Shown piece after piece: positions 1 to 11,046 of a DNA stretch of 64,000 nucleotides. The stretch is from Scylla paramamosain. Lineage: Eukaryota > Arthropoda > Malacostraca > Decapoda > Portunidae. Both the position numbers and the translations under genes were made by a program. Numbering within the stretch: the stretch's first letter is position 1; the number at the start of each line of letters is the position of its first letter. The stretch spans positions 16,321,997 through 16,385,996 of the forward strand of contig NC_087156.1 of NCBI RefSeq assembly GCF_035594125.1, written 5' to 3'. The notes below the pieces were generated by a model. That model was not told the origin of the DNA, made no database searches, and worked only from the letters and a program-made list of their open reading frames with translations.

Positions 1-509
1 CAGCATCACACTGCCCTCATACTTTCTTCCGTCCATCCCTCGCAGGTATTTCCTCTCGCACACCCAAGTCACAACTCGTAATACCGTTAGTGCTGTTCTC
101 TCTTAGTCTTCCCCCTGTACTTTATCAATAACTTTTAGCGTTTTAGCGTTTTATGCACCACCAACACCAGTACACTGAAAAGCACCAACACTGACTTTCA
201 TTACTCTCACCAAACCTCCATGACTTTCACCAAAACAACAAACATTATTAGCATCCCGGACTACCGTTTGCAGGAACTTTGCTTTTCCCTCATGTCACTT
301 AACCCCCCACCTCCACCTCACCCCACCACCGTATTCCCTGGACCTTGCTTTCCTCCACCCATGATTATCCGCGTGCCTCTTACGCTCTCTCTACGCGGGT
401 CACTCCACCAGCTCCCGGCTACACCTTCTCATAAATCTACACTAAAATGCAAAGGTCCTAAACTCGATACACCTTGACCCCACGGGCAGTGTTTAGACCC
501 TACCACAAC
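1..509. other. C/T-rich non-coding DNA
   Basis: The stretch is rich in C and T on the plus strand and contains a small direct repeat of TTTTAGCG near 136-152. Open frames here are Pro/Ser-rich products of base composition. I see no splice-flanked exon, RNA gene or mobile-element end. Confidence 0.6.
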
Positions 510-553
510 TCCTCCTCCTTCTTCTCCTCTTCCTCCTCCTCCTCCTCCTCCTC
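510..553. repeat. (CCT)n microsatellite, interrupted
   Basis: Runs of CCT and CTC are broken by TTCTTCTCCTCTT. The minus strand reads as (AGG)n. It lies inside a wider polypyrimidine stretch and explains the poly-Ser open frame that crosses it. Confidence 0.9.
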
Positions 554-760
554 TCTTCAGGGTCTTCCTTTCTCTCCTGATCGTCCCACATTTCATATTA
601 CTGCTTTCCTTCCTAAACCAACGCCTTTCCCTTTTAGACTTACTCATTTTCCTTCCTTTAAATGTACTTTCCGTCTAGTTATACTTACCGTTCCCTTCTT
701 CGCTGCCTCAACACAAGTCTTTTCCTCTCATGACCTACGCTTTCCCTTACATAACTCACA

Positions 761-793
761 CCTCCTCCTCCTCCTCCTCCTCGTCCTCCTCCT
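761..793. repeat. (CCT)n microsatellite
   Basis: Eleven trinucleotide units with one CGT interruption. DNA between this array and the previous one (554-760) is T/C-rich and has no other recognisable content. Confidence 0.9.
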
Positions 794-999
794 TAGCATA
801 CCTACTTATTTCATTCTTATCACTTATTTATTCCCTTATCACATTACAAGTTCTCTTTTTTTGTGTCTTGTGTACGACTGTCTTTCTGCATTACATTTAT
901 TTCTCCTTAACAAACACACAGTATTCCCTTCCTTTAACACACTTTTTTTTCTTTTTAACATAACATCCTGAACACATATTTAAGTACACACCCACACAG

Positions 1000-1001
<2 letters not shown>

Positions 1002-1062
<61 letters not shown>
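1002..1062. repeat. (CA)n microsatellite
   Basis: About 30 uninterrupted CA units preceded by degenerate CA-rich DNA from about 985. The opposite strand gives a Val-Cys frame that is not a gene. Confidence 0.98.
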
Positions 1063-1065
<3 letters not shown>

Positions 1066-2306
1066 TCCCTTCTCTTTGCACACACTCGGCCCTCCCCTCC
1101 AGTACCACCCCCTGGTCAGTGGAGGCGCTGGTGCTAATGCCGCTTTTGCCTTCTATGTATAATATTCAGTCATATTTTACCTCGCCACGTAACACTCAGC
1201 GGAGACAAGCAATAATCGAGTTACCGCCACGCCCAGGAGCTTGTTCACCGTGTTTATAGCAATTATGTCTCAAAGGCTTGTTTTTTTTTTTGTTTTTTTT
1301 TTGTTCGGGTTTCTCTTGCCTGTAACTCGATACCCAAAAGGAAATTAGTATAAGCGCTCGCCTCGTTCGTAACTAGGACAAGAAAAAGGTGGAGCTCAAG
1401 TCCTTTCAAGCTCTTTCCAACCCTTTTTCTTCTCTCTCTCTCCCTCTTCCTCTCTCCCTCTCTTCGCTATTGTTCCAGAGGGGAGGGTTGCTTCGGGGTT
1501 ATCTAGTTTGTTGGTATTAAATCTCTCAGGGCGGGAGGGACATTCCGATCGTGTTTAGGTCGGTGTCACAGGGCAGCGGGGTGGAGGGAGGGAGGGCGGT
1601 GGTTGCGCTGCCTCGCTAAAGGTCAGACGCACTGATCTCCATGTATTAAAAAAAAGTTATGAAGGAATTATTTTTATATTAATCAATCTTCCATCAGCGA
1701 GCGTAGGAGGGGCCCAGCCGGACGTGACCTCATCTGCTGGTAATGAGATCATGATCCTGTGCGTCGCCTCATTATCTCGCTGTCGGGCGTCCCTCGGGAA
1801 GACAAGGCCTCCTCCCATACCCTGCTGTATAATCCACGTTTTTATCACCAGCAAGCTTACCATCACAGCGCGGGGCCGTAATTCTTCCCGCGCTTCATAA
1901 ACATCAGCGACAACACGCCAAGACTAAAAGCCCAAAGAAAGAGGCAGAGTCCTCAACGGGCAATTTCCCTTCCATCTTTGCGCAATAAACGTCAGAATGA
2001 ATCAACCGTGATGATCGAAGCTCCGGAGCAAGGATCCCGCCACCCCCACGGCTGAGGAAATATGGTTCCTTATCTCATAATTGATCCACCCCAACGAGAT
2101 TATGGCACCGTTTACAAGGGCTGGGTGGGAAAGTTCCTCGAGGGGGTCCAGGGCGGAGCGAGGCAGGGCGGGAGGCGGCTTGATGTTTTGACGCGGCTTC
2201 CCCGAGGGCGTGGCGGGGTCGCGGAGTGGTGGAATGGCGGGAACCAGTCTGGGAGGCGCGGGGCGGTGGAGTGGTGGGCGGGCAGGTGGTTTAATGTGAT
2301 GAACTG
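1063..2306. other. Unique DNA, no gene seen
   Basis: It holds a T-run pair (1281-1302), a short CT-rich patch (1432-1466), and a GC-rich stretch at 2130-2290 with G-rich segments. Short open frames occur on both strands (for example 1657-1866 minus) but have no recognisable domain, no convincing splice borders and no codon bias I can point to. Confidence 0.5.
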
Positions 2307-2337
2307 TTGCTTTCCTTGAGAGATCGCCCTGCTGTAG
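2307..2337 (+). repeat. Direct repeat, left copy, flanking (GAA)n
   Basis: This 31-bp segment, beginning TTGCTTTCCTTGAGAGATC and ending GCTGTAG, recurs at 2516-2546 with 28 of 31 bases identical. The two copies bracket the purine-rich (GAA)n tract, so the array and one flank were probably duplicated together or the array expanded between duplicated flanks. Confidence 0.85.
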
Positions 2338-2515
2338 GATGAGGAGGAGAAGGAGGAGGAGGAAATGGTAAAAAAGAAGGAAAAGAAGAAGAAGAAGAAG
2401 AAGAAGAAGAAGAAGAAGAAGAAGAAGAAGAAGAAGAAGAAGAAGAAGGAGAAGGACAAGAAGAAGAAGAAGAAAAGAAGATCAAGAAGAACAAGAACAA
2501 GAACAAGAAGGGTAC
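2338..2515. repeat. (GAA)n microsatellite in a purine-only tract
   Basis: The core 2384-2448 is uninterrupted AAG/GAA; the sides are degenerate GGA, GAA and AACAAG. Almost the whole 178 bp lacks pyrimidines on the plus strand, which favours triplex (H-DNA) formation. Poly-Lys and poly-Ser frames come from it. Confidence 0.95.
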
Positions 2516-2546
2516 TTGCTTTCCTTGAGAGATCTCTTTGCTGTAG
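2516..2546 (+). repeat. Direct repeat, right copy, flanking (GAA)n
   Basis: Second copy of the 31-bp segment at 2307-2337. Three differences lie in the middle (TCTTT against GCCCT). After it the sequence returns to A/G-rich degenerate DNA to about 2625. Confidence 0.85.
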
Positions 2547-3038
2547 AAGAAATAAATAAAGAAGAAAAGAAGAAAAAGAAAACGTTAAAAAAGAAAGAAA
2601 AGAAAAAAGAAAAAGAATTCAGAAGATACACTTTCTATTTTAACTATAAAAAAAAATCTCGACTCCTCTCACCGTCATTTATTTTTTTTTCTTATCTAAC
2701 ACACAATATCCATACCAACATTCTAACTTTTTTTCTTTTTTTACGTATCTATTCCCTTTTCATCTTTCCTCTATGACCACGCTGTCCCTTACCTCAGAAA
2801 AGTTTGATAGATACGTTTATATAGGCCTCTTTTTTACTGGAGTCTGCCAACCCCAGATGTACATAATTTATTCTTCTCTTCCCATCATCATTTTTTGTAA
2901 ACACTTCTCCTCCATTGAGTGCAGCGGGAGGTCGAGTCATCAGGTTTTTTTGTCGCGTTTCAGATGATGCTCTCTCGTAATAACCTTGTGTCCGGCGCCA
3001 TAACCCTCTTTGCATATTAATAATGTATTGATTTTAAG
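2547..3038. other. A-rich then mixed DNA, no gene seen
   Basis: An A/G-rich fringe of the GAA tract is followed by T-rich DNA with several poly-T runs and then about 200 bp of mixed unique sequence. Nothing here supports a gene. Confidence 0.5.
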
Positions 3039-3084
3039 TGAGAGAGAGAGAGGAAGAGAGAGGGAGAGAGGAGGGAGAGGAAAG
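3039..3084. repeat. (GA)n microsatellite, imperfect
   Basis: GA units interrupted by GGA and GAA steps. It is short and impure compared with other GA arrays in this window, suggesting an old array. Confidence 0.9.
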
Positions 3085-3219
3085 GGTGAACAGGGCAGCT
3101 GACCTCTCGTGTACCTGATATGCAAATTTTTACTTTTACCGGACCGAAATCAATAGATGTTAAACAAATGGACTTTTATGTGGTTTAGACTTTTTTATTC
3201 TTTCATCGGTTTGTAAATG

Positions 3220-3510
3220 TTTAAACCACCACCCCCGCAACCACCAGCAGAGTCCCCTCCTACTCCTCCCTACTCCTCCTCCTGATCTTCCTCCTCCTAG
3301 TCACCGCTATCTTCCCTGCCATTCCCACCATCACTGCCAATAGCCACCACCATTCTAAGCACCGCCACCATCACAGAACCACCACCACAACAACCATTAG
3401 TTGCACTCACCACCACCAACGATTACAGCACCACAGCATCATAGCAGCACCCTCAACACCCTCATCACCACCAGTACCACCAGCACCACCAGCACCCACC
3501 TCTAGCCAGC
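3220..3510. repeat. Degenerate (CAC)n/(CAT)n cryptic simple repeat
   Basis: CACCAC, CATCAC and CAGCAC trinucleotides recur through about 290 bp with no long perfect run. Frames give His/Thr/Pro-rich peptides with stops. This looks like a decayed trinucleotide array, not a gene. Confidence 0.75.
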
Positions 3511-3587
3511 CAGGTATCATTTCTGGCAACTCACTCCACCTATTAGAACCAGGAATGTGGACTAACCCGAACCACCTCCCGTGTTAC

Positions 3588-3589
<2 letters not shown>

Positions 3590-3624
<35 letters not shown>
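3590..3624. repeat. (GT)n microsatellite
   Basis: About 17 perfect GT units. It lies only 66 bp from a (CA)n array of similar length, so the two form an inverted pair able to pair as a hairpin. Confidence 0.97.
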
Positions 3625-3626
<2 letters not shown>

Positions 3627-3687
3627 AATGGTGCTCTCAGATGTGGTCGTACGAAGAGAAGTCAGGATGAATGACAGGGATTAAAAT

Positions 3688-3690
<3 letters not shown>

Positions 3691-3734
<44 letters not shown>
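3691..3734. repeat. (CA)n microsatellite
   Basis: About 22 AC units, in inverted orientation to the (GT)n array just upstream. Confidence 0.97.
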
Positions 3735-3736
<2 letters not shown>

Positions 3737-5924
3737 TCATTCTGCAGCATCTTCCCGTCAAAACAGAACTGACATAACCATAGCAAACTCAGATATTCAA
3801 ATAAAAACCTTCATTTTGAACGAGCACTGGAACACTTTCAAAGCGGACCATCCTTTGCATCCTCATTCCTCGCCACATGACCGCGACCAAATAAGAGTAA
3901 TTAAATCACGTTCATTTTTAACTAACATTTTATCTACTTATATCTTTTCACCCACTGGTCTTTCTTCTTGTTATTTTAAGAGGTGAGGAAGAAATTATCA
4001 GCCCATCTCCAAGGAATAAATGAATAAAAAAGCGAACCAGAACTTTCAATTGCGAGATAAGACGAGAACATAAGACTCATTAAGATTCTTTTTATATTTG
4101 AATCACACACAAGACTCATCCACTTCAGTATCTAAGCTGATAAGAGAAACGAGAGCCCAGCCTTGCCTGAAGATATTATTGAAATGTCATGCCCTCTCTT
4201 GCTTTCGCATGCAGACAGGATAACTAGAACTTTTACTTGCAAATACGGCAATCAGCTTCCTAGAGTGGACACGACTACTTGTTATAACACGCACCCCCTT
4301 CAGCCTCATGTGTGTTCATTCTCAAGGGAAGACTCGTGAGGCATGTTTCGGCTTCCTTCCCCCCTTCTCCCCCTCTTACTCCTCCTCTTCCTCCTCCCGC
4401 TCCTCGTTTTCCTCCACCTCAGCGCCTCCCACGTAGCCGACATGACGAAAGGTGGGAAAATTACATGTTGTTCTGCCAAAATTTCAGATAAGGGAGGGCG
4501 TCAGGCAAACATGTCATCCCTCGTGTGAGTTACTGAGGAGGAAAGGTTTTTTCGGCGTTATCATGATGGGCTGTGATGTGCTGGCGGTGCTGCGTCTCTC
4601 ACTATTTACTCAAAAGGGAAAAAAAGGCGCGCTGGTATGATCCAAGCTTACTGATCTGTTAACACAAGAAAAAGTGGAAAAAAATAGTAGAAAATTTTGA
4701 GCGTATAACAATTTTAGCGAGACTGGCAGCCACACAGCAGCGAGTGTCGTGATAAGACGGTGAAGGTCCCTGGTGGTGGTGGGGCGGCTGCGGGCCCTCT
4801 GGTGCTCGCGTTGCGGTGGTAGTCGTGGTGGTGGTGGCGAGTGCGTGCAGCTGATGAGCTTGATAATAAACGAAGGCTGTTTTGGTCATCAAGAAAAATA
4901 AAATGTTCTCGCTGAAATTAAGGACAATGTGAGAACTTGACTCCAAGGGAATAAGTAACTTCAAACACCGGCACTTAGCCTCCGCCCCGCGCCCAGGCCT
5001 GTGATTAGTATTGGTAAATATCTCTGGATGAAGCGTCACAAGGGTACCGATGAAATAATGATACCGGCCATTACGTTATCACTAATGCCTCCTAATGACG
5101 ATGTTCGGACGTGCTAATTGTCAGGCGATAACGACGTGAATTAGCATCTGGTGTTGCGCTCAATGGAGACGTTTCAGCTTTGTTACGGAGGCTGCAATTT
5201 TCATCGTCTGTGGCAATGGACGCATCGCGATGCCCTCGCCTGTTACCGCGTGAGAAGAGCCGGAAAGAAACCCTCCACGATATTTACTGAGGTACAAGCT
5301 GCTGTTGGGACTCGCCTGACGCTGCAAGTACTGCTGTTGGTGGTGGTGGGGATCCCCTGCTTTGCCACACCCTGTCCTGCCCTGGCTAGCCTCACCCCTT
5401 GGTGCTCATGTGTCAACCGGGAGAGGAGCAGCGGTGATTAAAGCGTAATAACCGGGTTTATGGACTGGTCTTTCATGCGATAACCCGTGATGATAGCGTT
5501 GCAGTGGTGGGTGCTGCGACTGACTGATGAGAGTCGTCAGGGGTGGTAGCGCCGGGCTGCTGATCAGGAGGAGCGTGGGAGAGAACTGAAGAGAGAGAGA
5601 GGGAAGGGTAATGCCGATAACTGATTGTGCCTGGATAGCCTCTCATGACAAGGGGAGGCTCATGATTGGTGCCGAGGCGAGGAGCGAAGCCCAGAGCTGC
5701 TGTCGTGGTAATACTTAGGACTTCTAGTTGTGACAGAGATTTGTGGTGAGCTGATTAGTTTTCATTTATCTGGCGCGGCTGAATGGCGGCCTGGGAAGCA
5801 AGTAATGGCGGGCTGCAGCCTAGTGGCGGTTCTGGCAGCGGGGAGCAGCGCAAGACGTGGTGTAATCAAGCAGATAGACACCATTGATTCACCTGCGTGC
5901 TGTACTTACGTCCTTGTGTGGGTA
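3735..5924. other. Unique DNA, no gene seen
   Basis: About 2.2 kb with few simple repeats. The 5,040-5,160 part mixes TAAT/ATTA motifs with GC-rich DNA, like arthropod regulatory DNA, but no defined module can be called. Open frames near 4,343-4,640 and 5,151-5,441 show no family motif or splice borders. Confidence 0.45.
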
Positions 5925-5963
5925 TGTGTGTGTGTGTGTGTGTGTGTGTAGAGAGAGAGAGAG
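5925..5963. repeat. Compound (GT)n(GA)n microsatellite
   Basis: TG units to about 5949 pass directly into GA units through the junction TGTGTAGAGAG. The same TGTAGAGA boundary starts three other GA arrays in this window. Confidence 0.95.
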
Positions 5964-6036
5964 CACAATATTATGTACCTAGTTCTGCTTCTACTCCTTC
6001 TTAGTTAATATTCAGAGCACTCCAGGAAATATATTT

Positions 6037-6510
6037 GCATGTACACAAAAAAAAAAAAATAATAGAATAGGAGGTTAGTACTGACTTTCATGAGCAGCAA
6101 CAATATTTAAGAGACTATTACAAAAATAACTACCTCAAAAATTGTAATTGGCTATGAAAAAAAAAAACTCATAGTGAAAAGATTATAAGGAAGCATGTTT
6201 GCATGTACACAAACAAAAACAAAGAATATGAGGTTAATACTGACTCAAATGAACAGTTGCTTTATTTAAGAGTCTAGTAGAAAAATGGGCGTCTAAAATG
6301 TTATAAATTACTACGAGAGAAAAAAAATTGACTATCACTGAAAGGATTCTAGAAAAATTGTATGCATGGACACACAAAAAAAGTAGAGAATAGAAGGTAA
6401 ATATTGCCTTTCATAGATTATAACATTATTTGAAAGATCAGTGCAAAAATATGTATCTAGAAACTTGTGGTCGTGCGAAAAAAAAAATAAAATGAATACC
6501 AGTGAAAGAA
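6037..6510 (+). repeat. Diverged tandem repeat, three units of about 164 bp
   Basis: Units begin at 6037, 6201 and 6364, each with GCATGTACAC or GCATGGACAC. Each continues through an A-run, GAATA.GAGGTTAATACTGAC, TTATTTAAGAG, a second A-run and GTGAAAAGATT. The last unit fades near 6510. Divergence is high, with several small indels. It is AT-rich and non-coding. It could be a satellite relic or tandem copies of a dispersed element. Confidence 0.85.
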
Positions 6511-6628
6511 TTAACAGCTTCAGACTATTTTTCATTCATTGTTTTTTATGTAAGAGATGATCAGACCAATGGCAACAGAAAGACGACAGAACAGGCCCAC
6601 AGAAAATGTCACTTCCAAAAATAGAGTG

Positions 6629-6745
6629 GTCAAGAAAAACATCCAAAATTACGAGAAGTGTCTTGAAACATCTCTCTTAGAAACGTTAAATCATAGGCAA
6701 CAGTAAGAACAGAATGAGGCAGAAAGTTCCACAGTTTACCAGACT
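6629..6745 (+). repeat. Inverted repeat, left arm (dispersed element copy 1)
   Basis: This arm reads CATCCAAAATTACGAG, AGTGTCTTGAAAC and AAATCATAGGCAACAG in order. The same landmarks appear in the reverse complement of 6752-6870. Identity is roughly 70% by eye. Two copies of one element lie head to head. Confidence 0.8.
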
Positions 6746-6751
6746 ATGAAT

Positions 6752-6870
6752 ACATGTAACCTCCTGGCACTCCCTATCTGCCTCTGCATTACATCCTTCC
6801 TATGACTTGAACGTTCAGGAGAGAGGTTTCAAGACACTTATCCTCGAATTTTGGATGACGCTTTTTAACC
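6752..6870 (-). repeat. Inverted repeat, right arm (dispersed element copy 2)
   Basis: On the minus strand this reads CATCCAAAATTCGAGG, AAGTGTCTTGAAACC and AAGTCATAGGAAGG, matching the left arm. Its minus-strand upstream side runs on into the coding-like segment at 6815-7123, so this copy seems to carry more of the parent element. Confidence 0.8.
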
Positions 6871-7123
6871 TTTCTTTTGGGACTGGAAACTGGTTAGGCA
6901 TTCTTTTCTTTATGCTCTTTTTCTTGTCCTTAGCCAGTACCGCTCTTATATATATAAAAAAAAAAAAAAAATGAGACGGTGTGACATTAGGATTCCCAGA
7001 CGGTCGCTGCTCCTTTCTATGACCTGAGCTGCGCCGGGTCTCGTCTTCCCCGCTGACTCCCGCGATCCTGAGGTGCTTCGGGGGGACAAGCTTGGCGCCG
7101 TCTCGTGATGGTTGTTGCGCCAT
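6815..7123 (-). pseudogene. Coding-like relic of a dispersed element
   Basis: A 102-codon frame starts at an ATG after an A-run. Its first 50 codons are GC-rich and free of simple repeats, with Pro, Arg, Glu and Ser and no hydrophobic core. It then crosses a poly-A/TATA stretch (Phe run) and ends as VPKERLKSVIQNSRISVL in the inverted-repeat arm. The CTCAGGTCATAGAAAGG in its early part resembles CAAGTCATAGGAAGG in the arm, so the module may be internally duplicated. I do not recognise a protein family. A chance frame inside a retroelement is as likely as a real exon. Confidence 0.3.
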
Positions 7124-7372
7124 TTTTTTGAGTGGCTGTCGCTGATACGGGCCAAATTTATCGCTGCAGGTTTGGAGTAGACGCTAAGTGCAGTTTTGTT
7201 GTATTTAATGATGGAAAATAATAATTGTGTGTCGATAATTACGTTGGTGTTTATTTTATCTGTTGTTCTTTATTTGCATACACTTAGCATGCGAATTAGA
7301 GATTGCGCTGCCCCATAATTAGAATAAAGAGTAAATAAATAACAAGTAATTTGCTTCAAAAGTCAGAGCGTG

Positions 7373-7399
7373 CACACACACACACACACACACACACAC
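7373..7399. repeat. (CA)n microsatellite
   Basis: About 13 perfect CA units, preceded by AT-rich unique DNA. Confidence 0.95.
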
Positions 7400-7619
7400 C
7401 TTCTCTTTCTCCACACCTGCACGCACCTTGATATGAATTAACGAGAGCCGAGAATATTAGTCAGGTAGTCAGGTAATGGAGATGAATGCAAATGGCCTCT
7501 TTACTGTATTATTTCCCGGTGAAACACGAAGCCTATCTTGCTGGCGATGCAGCAGAACCAGGACGATGTTTCCCTCTCGGTATATGTGCATGGAGAGGTT
7601 GATGGAGGGATCGTGCTTG

Positions 7620-7621
<2 letters not shown>

Positions 7622-7697
<76 letters not shown>
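7622..7697. repeat. (CT)n microsatellite
   Basis: About 38 perfect TC units. Ser-Leu and Arg-Glu frames on both strands are translations of it. Confidence 0.98.
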
Positions 7698-7699
<2 letters not shown>

Positions 7700-8819
7700 C
7701 CCCCGACTCCCTCCTGGCGGTGCTCAGCTACCCTAACTATCAGTCTGGAATTCTTGATAATAGTTAACCTGTTGCTGTGTACTGAGGCTAATCCGTTAAG
7801 TGGCATTATGGTATTTTTTACGGCACTCTTGGTGGAAAGTTATGCAGGTCGAAATTAAATGTTATTAAAATTTCTACCTTGCAATAACCATAATTAAGGC
7901 TAAGTAATTATTGTTCTCAGCTTTCCTAGATGTATTTAGAGAAAACGTGTTCTGGGTTCAGTTCGATGCAATTAACTTCATCTGACTAGATGATCACAGT
8001 TATCCGCCGTGAGTTATGCCGGTGATTCATTCCGGCCGAGCTCGAGTGGGCGGCGGCGGCGGCGGTAAGTTACGCCTCACCGCCGCGCCGCTCCGCCAGG
8101 TAGGCTGCCGAAGTAATAGAAGTAACATAACGTAACTCATTCCTTCCGCCGCTTCCCAAACATCCACAACAGTTTGCAGAGTCTATGTTTTGCTTCCCCT
8201 GAACGCACCACACCGCCATTAGTGCCGCTACCCCTCTGTGTAATGCTGTGTGCCCCTCGTGATTTGTTATTCTGTGTGAAATGTGAGGAAAGGAGCCGTC
8301 CCCCACCATCCCGGCCACTGCTGCTGGCTCACCTCGCCTTCTCCCGCGTGCTCGTAGGAGTGGAAACAGAGGCAATGAATGCATCGCCCTGCTGATTAGA
8401 TTAAGAGCGAGACTAACATAGTGCACAGTTCCCAAAGTAAAATCTCCAAAAATGTGATCATTTCTCTGGATCTTGAAGGAATCTCAGAAAAAAGAAGTTA
8501 CACGGTCTTACTCTGAGCATAAGCGGCTGGGTCTCTTGGGCTGGGTGGGCCGCCTGTCACAAGGGCCGTCGCCTGGTATTAGCTGTGTTGATGCTGCCTC
8601 GGCACTCCTGTCATCTCCTCCCACCTCATGGATAATTAAACCCGCTGCTCCTCGTCCCTGACCCTGTCGCCGCCGAGTGTTCGCCTCCGCGCCTCGCACA
8701 CTCTTATAAGACGGATTAAATGGAGTATTATTTGGCGAAGTGAATCGAAGAGAATGTCAAGGTTCAAGTGAAGGGAAGCTGTTCTTTTTGTATGAATTAT
8801 TAAGTACATATTACGGCCA
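7698..8819. other. Unique DNA with a GC-rich patch
   Basis: Includes a (GGC)n run at 8050-8065 followed at once by GTAAGT, a donor-like hexamer without a supportable exon before it. The rest alternates AT-rich and GC-rich blocks. No RNA gene or protein motif was recognised. Confidence 0.45.
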
Positions 8820-9320
8820 ACACTTTAGTCATGCACATATGAATGACTTACATTATATTTGAATCGTAGGTTTTTCTTATTGCAATCATCACAGCAGTCA
8901 TAGTTAAGTGAATAAATAGCAGATACTACATTATTAGAGCAAAGGCAACCAGAAAATTTCCCTTGTATATTTTCGTTAACAATCATTACATAACATTTAC
9001 AGGTAACAGGACAAATAGAAGACAGTATCACTAAAGCAAATACAAGGAAAAAAAATATCCTTTAATTCTTATACATCAGCCATTGCATAACAGTTACAAT
9101 TAAGGGTATAAAAAAAAGAAAACATACCTAGACACACCAAACATCAATTACACATATACAAAACAATCAGTGTATCATTACATGTTGCACGATTACTTGA
9201 CAATGTATACGCTAGCAGTTACAGATAATTGCACGACACGACAGTTAAGGTTAACAGTACAAATATTTAGATGGCTAAGTACATAACAATTATCAACACA
9301 AATACACACAAAGCGCCATT
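8820..9320. other. AT-rich segment with TAACA/ACATT echoes
   Basis: About 500 bp of A/T-rich DNA in which short motifs such as TAACAGTTACA, ACATAACA and AACAATCA recur without a fixed period. This may be an old, scrambled AT-rich repeat. No coding potential was seen. Confidence 0.4.
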
Positions 9321-9377
9321 ACTCCAGGGGCGCGTGTGTCATGCTTGGCTGCTGCTCCACTTTGTTTAATCTGGATG

Positions 9378-9379
<2 letters not shown>

Positions 9380-9459
<80 letters not shown>
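9380..9459. repeat. (CT)n microsatellite
   Basis: About 40 perfect units, followed by a decayed fringe of TTCTCTGTCTCTCTG. It is one of two same-strand arrays 62 bp apart. Confidence 0.98.
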
Positions 9460-9468
<9 letters not shown>

Positions 9469-9519
9469 CTCTGCCTCGGTTATGCAGGGTCCACTATCAT
9501 TCATCACTTTTTGTCCAGT

Positions 9520-10139
<620 letters not shown>

Positions 10140-10417
10140 CTGTATTCTTCAACGATTGCGTCTACTATCTCCATTGCTTTAAACAGGTTCTTAGGGAAGT
10201 TACTGGAGTTTTCAGTTGTTTTCATGATTGCAGTGAGACTTTACAGACTTCAGTGTCACGTCTCGAGTAATTATGAGTTTTCAGCTGTGTTTTCAAGCTC
10301 CAAGTGATAGTTTAACAAGACTGCATCGCCAATGGAGAAGACACTCACAAGAACCTGAGCAATCATGTCTTTGGCCTTTGAAGGAAGTTCCTATGAGAGA
10401 AAAGTTAAAAATACGAG
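10140..10417 (+). mobile_element. Foldback (MITE-like) element, copy A
   Basis: Starts CTGTATTCTTCAACGATT and ends GTTAAAAATACGAG, so the ends are rough inverted repeats. Internal landmarks shared with the other copies are AGTGATAGTTTAACAAG and GCAATCATGTCTTTGGCCTTTG. At about 278 bp it is the longest copy, with an extra middle segment. It has no open frame of its own; movement would have depended on a transposase supplied elsewhere. Confidence 0.75.
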
Positions 10418-10865
10418 TCTTTGCACTGCATGCACTTTAGGCAGACGCGCTTAGCCGAAAGTTTCACTGTGGTTGGCAGTGTGTAGGCAAGGCTTTGAGG
10501 AAGAAAGGTTGGGTTCCCCGTTTCTTTATTCCTCCTTTAGATCACATGGTATAGTTTATCACAAAAAAAAAAAAAAAATAGTTATGACCAAAAAATCTTG
10601 TTTACTCTCCTTTTGTGTTCCTTTGTGTTGCTTCTTGATTTTTTTTTCGCAAGATGTGATGAATCTCCACGCTATGATTAAAAGTCTTTTTTTTTGTTTT
10701 TTTTGTTTTTTGTGGGGGGTTTTGAATCACTAAGAGCGTGGACGTCATTCTATTTTTTCTTTGTGTTCGGGTCTTTGTTTTCATTCCCGGATAATCTTTG
10801 AAAATGCTAAATTGTATTGGCTTTGTCTTTGCACTCGTTTATTAGTTACCTTGGGAGCTTAGTTT
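10418..10865. other. T-rich unique DNA
   Basis: Mixed DNA with poly-A (10561-10578) and poly-T (10687-10711) runs and a G-run. Nothing gene-like. Confidence 0.5.

Positions 10866-10930
<65 letters not shown>
10866..10930. repeat. (TAG)n microsatellite
   Basis: About 21 perfect TAG units, the only long TAG array in the window. Confidence 0.98.
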
Positions 10931-11046
10931 AAAATGTAAGTAGCACTATTATTACCTTTCACAGTGAAGCGTTTCTGGCTATTCACATCAATTCATCCAT
11001 AATCCCCTGGCACTCTTCATAAACACATTTCTTAACCGCCCAATTT

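Noticed and set aside
3590..3734. CRISPR-like or designed inverted array
   Set aside because: It is just a (GT)n array followed by a (CA)n array; there are no spacers or unique repeats.
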